Source: JAJFUV01 sp964561215 (GTDB lineage Bacteria > Acidobacteriota > Terriglobia > Bryobacterales > Bryobacteraceae). From it: a DNA stretch of 24,319 nt. Shown in pieces: positions 16,283 to 22,386 of the stretch; position 1 is the stretch's first letter; each line of letters opens with the position of its first letter. A model generated the notes under the pieces. The model saw only the letters and a program-made list of their open reading frames with translations. It had not been told where the DNA came from and made no database searches. A program made the position numbers and the translations under genes. Location of the stretch: the NCBI GenBank assembly GCA_964561215.1, contig CAZLOS010000071.1, forward strand, positions 1 through 24,319. Direction: 5' to 3'.

Positions 16283-17344
16283 GTGAAAGACAACGATAGC
16301 GCCGCACCCACGTTTTCGTGCCCGGCGCCGATTAAGACCTGCACCGAAGTGTTGCTTGGTCACGGTAGCGGCGGAAAGCTCTCGGCCGAGTTGATGCGCG
16401 ACGTGTTCATGCCGGCGTTCCGTAATCCCGTTCTCGAAAAGCTTGACGACCAGGCCATCGTGGAGGTGAACGGCACGCGGTTGGCCTTTACCACGGATTC
16501 ATTCGTTGTGAAGCCGCTCATTTTCCGAGGCGGCGACATCGGCTCGCTCGCCGTGCACGGCACTATCAACGACCTGGCCATGGGCGGCGCCATTCCGCTC
16601 TTTCTGAGCGCCGCTTATGTGATCGAGGAAGGGCTGCCTATCGAGACGCTGCGCCGCGTAGTGGAATCCATGGCGCGTGCGGCGCGCGAGGCGTGCGTGC
16701 AGGTGGTGACCGGCGACACGAAAGTTGTCGAGCGCGGCAAGGGCGACGGACTGTTCATCAATACGAGCGGCGTGGGTCTGGTTCGCGAGGGCCTGCGCCT
16801 GTCGGCGGATCAGGCGCGCCCAGGCGATCGTATTCTGCTGAGCGGAACCGTGGGCGACCACGGCATCGCCATCATGGCCGAGCGCGAGGGCCTGGAATTC
16901 GACACCCCGCTCCAAAGCGACAGCGCCGCGCTACACGGGCTGGTGGCCAGGATGCTCGAAGCCGGCACCGCCATCCGCGCGCTGCGCGATCCCACGCGCG
17001 GCGGCCTGTCGAGCACCCTCAACGAGATTGCGGCCTCCTCGAAGGTCGGCATGATGCTCGAAGAAGAAGCCATCCCGATCCGCGAGGAAGTGCGCGGCGC
17101 TTGCGAGATGCTGGGACTGGATCCGCTTTACGTGGCGAACGAAGGCAAGCTGGTGGCGATCGTGGCGCCCGAGGCGGCCGACGCCGTTCTCGATGCCATG
17201 CGAAAGCACCCGCTGGGGGCGCAAGCGGTCCTGATCGGCACCGTGACGGAAGCGCACCCCGGCATGGTGGCCTTGCACACCGCTTTCGGCACCACGCGCG
17301 TGGTGGACATGCTCAGCGGCGGGCAACTTCCGAGGATCTGCTGA
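16283..17344 (+). CDS. hypE: Hydrogenase maturation factor HypE
   Basis: HypE dehydrates the carbamoyl group received from HypF to a thiocyanate on its C-terminal cysteine, the source of the cyanide ligands of the [NiFe] site. The 353-residue protein begins with GTG at 16283 after AAGGAGAG. It carries the N-terminal LLGHGSGGKLSAELM, the AIR-synthase-like motifs FTTDSFVVKPLIF, GSLAVHGTINDLAMGGA and VVTGDTKVVERGKGDG, and DPTRGGLSSTLNEIA. It ends with PRIC, so the essential C-terminal Cys is present. Its stop codon overlaps the hypA start (TGATG), indicating translational coupling. Confidence 0.97.
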   Translation: MKDNDSAAPTFSCPAPIKTCTEVLLGHGSGGKLSAELMRDVFMPAFRNPVLEKLDDQAIVEVNGTRLAFTTDSFVVKPLIFRGGDIGSLAVHGTINDLAMGGAIPLFLSAAYVIEEGLPIETLRRVVESMARAAREACVQVVTGDTKVVERGKGDGLFINTSGVGLVREGLRLSADQARPGDRILLSGTVGDHGIAIMAEREGLEFDTPLQSDSAALHGLVARMLEAGTAIRALRDPTRGGLSSTLNEIAASSKVGMMLEEEAIPIREEVRGACEMLGLDPLYVANEGKLVAIVAPEAADAVLDAMRKHPLGAQAVLIGTVTEAHPGMVALHTAFGTTRVVDMLSGGQLPRIC

Positions 17345-17691
17345 TGCACGAACTTGGACTGGCCACGAACATCCTCGAAACCGTGCGGAACGAGATGGCT
17401 CGCCGCGACGGAGCCCACGCGGTGAAAGTCGAATTGCGCGTGGGAGAGTTGTCGGCCGTGGATAAGGATTCGTTGCAGTTTTGCTTCGACTCGCTGGTGA
17501 AAGGGAGCGATCTGGAGCCGCTCGAACTCTGCATCGAATGGCGCCCGCACACACGCCGCTGCCAGGCCTGCGAGAAAGTGTTCGATGTGGTGGATTACAA
17601 CCTGGTGTGCCCGCAATGTGCTTCCACCGACACGCAATTTGCGGGCGGAGACGAATTGGAAATCGTATCTTTGGAGATTGAAGAACCATGA
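17344..17691 (+). CDS. hypA: Hydrogenase nickel incorporation protein HypA
   Basis: HypA is the nickel chaperone that, with HypB, delivers Ni(II) to the hydrogenase large subunit. The 115-residue protein begins MHELGL, with His2 as part of the nickel site. The zinc domain has Cys73-x2-Cys76 and Cys89-x2-Cys92. The start at 17344 shares a base with the hypE stop. A longer open frame that begins inside hypE at 16693 is not a real extension. It overlaps hypB by 4 bases (ATGA). Confidence 0.96.
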   Translation: MHELGLATNILETVRNEMARRDGAHAVKVELRVGELSAVDKDSLQFCFDSLVKGSDLEPLELCIEWRPHTRRCQACEKVFDVVDYNLVCPQCASTDTQFAGGDELEIVSLEIEEP

Positions 17692-18338
17692 GCCGCGTGA
17701 CTGTGGAGAAAAAAGTCCTGAGTGAGAACGACCGCATCGCGGCCGATCTGCGCGAGCGCTACCGCCAGAACGGTGTGCTCGTCGTGAACCTGATCAGCTC
17801 GCCCGGTTCGGGCAAGACCACGCTGTTGGAGCGCACGCTGGAGAGCTTTGCGCCCGGGACGAAGGTGGCCGTGCTCACCGGCGATATACAGACCGACAAC
17901 GACGCCCGCCGTCTGGCGCGCTTCGGTTTTCCTGTGAAGCAGATCACCACCGGAGGTGCCTGCCACCTGGACGCCCGCATGATCGAGAAATCGCTCGAAG
18001 ACTGGGACCTCGCGGACCTGGATATGCTGATCATCGAGAACGTCGGCAACCTGGTCTGCCCCACTTCCTACGACTTGGGCGAAGAGGCGAAGATCGTCCT
18101 GCTCAGCGTCACGGAAGGCGATGACAAGCCGCTCAAGTACCCGGGCATCTTCCACCGCGCGGAACTGATGCTGCTGACCAAGATGGACCTGCTGCCCTAC
18201 GTGCCCTTCGATGCCGCCGCCGCCCTCGAAAACGCGCGCAAAGTACATCCGGCCATGGAGATTCTGGAAGTCTCCTCCACCACCGGCGCGGGCCTGGACA
18301 AATGGCTTGGTTGGCTCGCCGCGCGACGCAGCCGTTAA
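17688..18338 (+). CDS. hypB: Hydrogenase nickel incorporation GTPase HypB
   Basis: HypB is the GTPase that drives nickel insertion into [NiFe]-hydrogenase precursors. The 216-residue protein has the P-loop SSPGSGKTT (37-45), GDIQTDNDA (65-73) and the metal-binding Cys92-His93 in GGACHLDA. It also has IENVGNLVCP with Cys124, and TKMD (164-167) as the base-recognition motif. It lacks both the N-terminal CxxCGC nickel motif of E. coli HypB and the His-rich stretch of some homologues, so it has only the G-domain metal site. It overlaps hypA by 4 bases and ends the operon. No clear terminator follows. Confidence 0.96.
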   Translation: MSRVTVEKKVLSENDRIAADLRERYRQNGVLVVNLISSPGSGKTTLLERTLESFAPGTKVAVLTGDIQTDNDARRLARFGFPVKQITTGGACHLDARMIEKSLEDWDLADLDMLIIENVGNLVCPTSYDLGEEAKIVLLSVTEGDDKPLKYPGIFHRAELMLLTKMDLLPYVPFDAAAALENARKVHPAMEILEVSSTTGAGLDKWLGWLAARRSR

Positions 18339-18412
18339 GCACAGTTCAGTGGAATTGTAGCTCCATCCACTCGCTGCAAATTTGTCTCTGTCCCGTCACT
18401 GTGGCGGACCTC

Positions 18413-18443
18413 TTGGCAGTCAAACGGGCAGTCGGTGTAGAAT
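18413..18443 (+). promoter_or_regulatory. Candidate promoter of the small secreted protein
   Basis: TTGGCA (18413-18418) and TAGAAT (18438-18443) are separated by 19 bases. They match the -35 and -10 consensus at five of six positions each, though the spacing is on the long side. A direct repeat GGCAGTC at 18415-18421 and 18427-18433 overlaps the -35 and spacer and could be a regulator site. The start codon is 62 bases downstream. The 167-bp gap after hypB is AT-richer than the neighbouring genes. Confidence 0.35.
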
Positions 18444-18505
18444 TCATGTTCCGGCGTGCAACACCAATCTGAACCCACTACAACTTGCCCATCAAGAGGA
18501 GACTC

Positions 18506-18979
18506 ATGCTGAAACACTCCCATTCTCAAGTGAAAGTTCTGACTGTCCTCGGACTCTGTGCCTTGATCGCACCGTCGCTTTTAGCGGCGGAAGACGCACG
18601 CGTGACTGCGGTCAAGCTCTCGGTTGAAGTCGATGATTCGTCCAACTGCAAGCTCTCGCTCAACGCTACCGTCGTGACCAACGGAAGAGGAACGGTGTGG
18701 TACAACTTTCAGGGCCCGGATGGGGTCGGCTTCGACATGGGGAAGGACGGCACCATGCCGGTGCTGAGCAGCGGGGGCGGGCTCGGCAAGGGTGTGACCA
18801 TCAAGCAGGACATCAAAGGGACGTTCCGGCTCGAAGCGGCGATGGTCGGGGAGGACGGTAAGCGCGGGCCCTTGGTACTTTCCAACCCCGTTCCGGCTAA
18901 CTACACCTGTGCCGGGGGATCGTCCGTGGCACGCCCCATCGGGGGCGCTGCAGCAACGCCAGCCCGGCAGCGCCGCTAA
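18506..18979 (+). CDS. Small secreted protein of unknown function
   Basis: This is a 157-residue protein with a Sec signal peptide (residues 1 to about 29, hydrophobic core VLTVLGLCALIAPSLLA). The ATG at 18506 follows AGAGGAGA. The mature part is probably a beta-sandwich, with alternating strands such as RVTAVKLSVEVDD, CKLSLNATVVTNG and GTVWYNFQGPDG. There are two cysteines (in SSNCKLS and NYTCAGG) that could form a disulfide after export. The tail is Ala/Arg/Gly-rich. I do not recognise a family. It is preceded by its own candidate promoter, and its stop is 26 bp from the end of the convergent GH106-like gene. It need not be connected with hypDEAB. Confidence 0.72.
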   Translation: MLKHSHSQVKVLTVLGLCALIAPSLLAAEDARVTAVKLSVEVDDSSNCKLSLNATVVTNGRGTVWYNFQGPDGVGFDMGKDGTMPVLSSGGGLGKGVTIKQDIKGTFRLEAAMVGEDGKRGPLVLSNPVPANYTCAGGSSVARPIGGAAATPARQRR

Positions 18980-19005
18980 CCCGTCTCGGCCGCAATCTTA
19001 CGGCA

Positions 19006-22000
19006 TTACTTCGCGCTCAACACCTGCACCGGTCCCAGCAGGCCCGAAGGGAGCAGCGGCGAACCCGCTGTGTAGAACTGTCGCGCGGTGTAGGTGTACT
19101 TCTTCGTCGCGCCCGGCTGCTGGTCTCCAATCAGACGGTTGACCCACAAATTGGCCACGCGAATCACGAGCACGTTCGCGCCCGGCTTCATCGCACCGGC
19201 TAAATTGATCCGGAAAGGCTCTTTCCACACGATGCCCAGCGGCTTGCCGTTTACCGTGACGTCGGCCAGGTTCTTCACGTCGCCGAGATCGAGCCATAGG
19301 TTCGTCCCGGGCTTGAACCAGGCCGCCGGGGCTTCTATCGTTTTCGTATAAGTGGCCGTGCCTGAAAAGTACTTCACTCCGGCATCGGCATCGGTGTGCC
19401 ACGAATGGAGCGCATCGAAAGTGGCCTTTTCCGGTGCGCCGCGGTTCGACTGGAAGGCGACTTCCCAGGCTCCGTCCACGGTTGCCAGCGCCGTCTCCAC
19501 CACAGGCTTGATCGTTCGCTGGGGCGCCGTGGCAGCCTTGCGGAAGACGACGAAGACCGCGTCGTTCGCCTCCAACCGCAGTGGTACCGTGGTGCGGCCG
19601 TTAGCCGTGCGATAGGATGCCGGCTCCGTTACACCGGTGTCGGGGTGCCAGATTTCGGCAGCCTTGCCCGTCACGCGGAACGTGGCGTCGAGATTCTCCA
19701 CGCGTGCCTGCCGGTTGTTCACCCAATAGATGTCGCCGCCCGCCAGTTTGCGGTGCACGAACATTAGCTCCGCATCGGCCTGGAGCCGGCTGAACTCAAA
19801 GTCCCTGGCCATTCCGGCGAGCGACTGCTCCAGGGTCCGGCCAGCCTGTATCTTACCTTTGCCCGACCCCCACAGCGAATCCGCAATGGCGTGGAACTCC
19901 GCCTGGTCATCGGCCTCACTGGGCGATTCGATGGGCTTGGGCCCCACCATCACGGCGCCGGCCGCGACCAGGTCGCGCAGCTTCCGCAACACCGCAAGAG
20001 TCATGTGCCGGCTATTCGGATCAAGCGCCAGCACGCGGTAGCTCATGCCGGATTTCGCCGTCAGACGGCCGTTCACCACCGTGAACTGCGTCATCAGCGC
20101 GTCGCTGTTCACGTAATCGAAGTTGAATCCGGCGGGAATCCGGGGCGGACGTTGTGTGAACAGCGCCACGACATTCGAATCGTCGCCGTAGTAATACAGC
20201 ACGTCGGCGACGAAGCGTCCCTGTTGCAGCATGTAGGCGCTGCGGGCCAGGTATGTGGTCCAGGGTTTGGCCATCTCGGCCCAGGTTTCGTGCCGCGTGA
20301 ACCACTGGCCGTAAGGTCCCAGGCCCAGGCCCGGGATCTTGTCGTTCACCGGCTGATGCACCGAGGTGTGGATGACGAAACGGTTCAGTCCCATGGCGAG
20401 CAAACGGTCCGCGGTGGGTTTCAGCGTCTCCGGCGAGTACGCCCACGCGAAGTTCGCGGCTGTCAGCGATTCGGCGGCCACGAGGTTCTGTCCGTAGATG
20501 TGCGCCACCGAGGCGGACTCGCGTATGTCCGCGTCGTAGCGATCCGTGGACTTGCCCGGCGCCTGGGTCCACATCGCGCCCATCGGGATGTCGGCTTTGC
20601 GTTTGGGCTCCATGCCGTCGCCGACGAAAGCGCGCCGATATTCGTGCGATTCGCTGTAGCGGCCCATACCGCGCGCACGCAGCAGGGTGGTGAGCTGATC
20701 GTAGTGGTTTTCGCTGGTCAGCTCGCCGATGGTCCGGCGGAAATCCCAAAGCACGCGGTCGCTATCCTCGGCGCTTTCCACCACGCGGCCTGCCAGCACG
20801 GGCATCCAAGGGCGCAGGTCGTATCCGCGGCGGCGGGAAAATTCGGCCAGCATGTCGTCGGTCCAGTTCAGCGTGCCGGCCTCCCAACTGTCGGTGACCA
20901 CGTATTGCAGGCCGCGTTTACCCATCAGCGGACCGAGCGTGGCCTTGTACTGGTCCAGGTAATTGTCGAAATACGCTTTCACGTGGCGGGCGCTGAGTTT
21001 GTCCACTTCGAGCCCGGTGGCCTCGGGCGAGGCCGGCCCGTTGTGCGCGCCGGTCAGCGAGTAGCCGAAGCGCAGCACCACCCAATGGCCCGGCGACGGC
21101 GTCCAGTCCAATGATCCGTCGGGCCGCATTTTGGAAGTCAGATCCACGATGTCCGCTTTGCGGATGGCGCCGGTTCCCTGCGGCGTGGCCAGGTCGTAAA
21201 GCCCGGCGGTGGCCGAAAAGCCGGCTTTGTCCTGAAAGCGGTCGATGACGGGTTCGGCGTGCAGCACCAGTTCAGCGACCAGGGTTCCGGGGAATGCGAT
21301 CGGGGCGCGCACGGCCGGCGATGGATCTCTCGGCGGCGGGGGTGTGGTCAGCACTGTCAGGCGGAAATAGCGGGCCGTGACAGCGGGGAAGGCGACGGTG
21401 AATACGCTGGCGCGGTCGGAGGCCGCCGGGATGGAGGCCAGGGTGCGAAAGTGGATCCCGTCATCGCTGGCTTCGATGCGCTGCTCCGGGTTGGGGTCGT
21501 GGGCATAGTGACGGCCGGGACCGGCAGTGGCGAGCGTCGCGCCGTGAATAGTTTGGGAACTGGGGAATTCGAACTGGATCCACGCCTTTTCGCCCACCGC
21601 GGCAGCCGGTAGCAACGTGGCGTTCGAGTAATCGCCATCCGACAACGCGGCGGTATTGAACGTGCCGCCGCTGGATGTGATCTCCGCGGGCACGGATTCC
21701 GCCTTTGCCGTTCGGTAAGCCACCACGGCGCTGTCGGCATAGAATTCGACCGGCCATTTGCGGTCCGCGCGATTCTGATACGTTCCCACCGCGGACGGCG
21801 GTTTGGGTAGCTTGCCGGTGAATGGGCGGCCGCCTTCGACTTGCGTCTCGCTCCACACATACTTCTTCATCGCCTGTGCCGGCGTCACCCACGGGCCGCC
21901 GCTCTCACTCCAACCGGGCGAGCCGGCGATCGTCATTTCCAGGCCCAACTTGTCGGCCAGCGTGGCCGTGAACCGGAAAGCGTCCTTCCATTCGGGCGTC

Positions 22001-22293
22001 ATATACACCAGGCGCTTGTCGACGATCTGCGGCGTGCTCAGGCCGGCGTCGAAGTTCTGAAAGCCGCCGATGCCAACGCGCTTCATCCACTCCAGGTCGG
22101 CGCGAATGCCTTCCTTGGTGATGTTGCCGCTCATCCAATGCCACCAGACGCGCGGTTTGGCGCCACTCGGCGGATTCTTAAAGTTCGTCAACAGGGCATC
22201 GCCGGGCGTCTGGGCGGGGCTGATAGCGGCCCCGGCGAGGGCGAACAGCAGCGCGCTCCGGAGCAGGCATTTGAACAGGGTGGGGAACTTCAT
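19006..22293 (-). CDS. Exported GH106-like alpha-L-rhamnosidase
   Basis: This is a 1095-residue secreted glycoside hydrolase that resembles the GH106 alpha-L-rhamnosidases, which remove terminal rhamnose from polysaccharides such as rhamnogalacturonan or from glycosides. A Sec signal peptide covers about residues 1-28 (ending SPAQ). The mature N-terminus has the typical PRVWWHWMSGNITKEG, followed by the TIM-barrel parts GIGGFQNFDAG and MTIAGSPGWSESGGPWV. An inserted galactose-binding-like module (about residues 220-330, including IEASDDGIHF and ARYFRLTV) follows. The catalytic domain continues with VTDSWEAGTLNWTDDM. The C-terminus has a GH2-type sugar-binding jelly roll (LWLDLGDVKNLADVTVNGK, VLVIRVANLWVNRL). 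Length fits the family. The ATG at 22293 has a weak ribosome binding site. Final substrate specificity is inferred. Confidence 0.88.
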   Translation of the reverse strand: MKFPTLFKCLLRSALLFALAGAAISPAQTPGDALLTNFKNPPSGAKPRVWWHWMSGNITKEGIRADLEWMKRVGIGGFQNFDAGLSTPQIVDKRLVYMTPEWKDAFRFTATLADKLGLEMTIAGSPGWSESGGPWVTPAQAMKKYVWSETQVEGGRPFTGKLPKPPSAVGTYQNRADRKWPVEFYADSAVVAYRTAKAESVPAEITSSGGTFNTAALSDGDYSNATLLPAAAVGEKAWIQFEFPSSQTIHGATLATAGPGRHYAHDPNPEQRIEASDDGIHFRTLASIPAASDRASVFTVAFPAVTARYFRLTVLTTPPPPRDPSPAVRAPIAFPGTLVAELVLHAEPVIDRFQDKAGFSATAGLYDLATPQGTGAIRKADIVDLTSKMRPDGSLDWTPSPGHWVVLRFGYSLTGAHNGPASPEATGLEVDKLSARHVKAYFDNYLDQYKATLGPLMGKRGLQYVVTDSWEAGTLNWTDDMLAEFSRRRGYDLRPWMPVLAGRVVESAEDSDRVLWDFRRTIGELTSENHYDQLTTLLRARGMGRYSESHEYRRAFVGDGMEPKRKADIPMGAMWTQAPGKSTDRYDADIRESASVAHIYGQNLVAAESLTAANFAWAYSPETLKPTADRLLAMGLNRFVIHTSVHQPVNDKIPGLGLGPYGQWFTRHETWAEMAKPWTTYLARSAYMLQQGRFVADVLYYYGDDSNVVALFTQRPPRIPAGFNFDYVNSDALMTQFTVVNGRLTAKSGMSYRVLALDPNSRHMTLAVLRKLRDLVAAGAVMVGPKPIESPSEADDQAEFHAIADSLWGSGKGKIQAGRTLEQSLAGMARDFEFSRLQADAELMFVHRKLAGGDIYWVNNRQARVENLDATFRVTGKAAEIWHPDTGVTEPASYRTANGRTTVPLRLEANDAVFVVFRKAATAPQRTIKPVVETALATVDGAWEVAFQSNRGAPEKATFDALHSWHTDADAGVKYFSGTATYTKTIEAPAAWFKPGTNLWLDLGDVKNLADVTVNGKPLGIVWKEPFRINLAGAMKPGANVLVIRVANLWVNRLIGDQQPGATKKYTYTARQFYTAGSPLLPSGLLGPVQVLSAK

Positions 22294-22386
22294 AGAAATT
22301 TCAGGTTAACTCTTCCGCCAGGCAGCGTCCCAAACGGGCGATGATCTGCGCGGACGTATACCGCGTGACGGAACATCCAGCGCCGC

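Noticed and set aside
16693..17343. Long open frame upstream of hypA
   Set aside because: It is a second frame of hypE, Arg/Gly-rich as expected for GC-rich shadow frames. HypA begins with the diagnostic MHELGL at 17344.
19891..21114. 407-codon plus-strand open frame
   Set aside because: It is antisense to the GH106-like gene and shows no recognisable motif or ribosome binding site.
22294..22386. Possible terminator between cysNC and the GH106-like gene
   Set aside because: Only a short CGCGG/CCGCG inverted repeat (22349-22365) is present, with no T tract on the minus strand. The 93-bp gap otherwise shows nothing distinctive.
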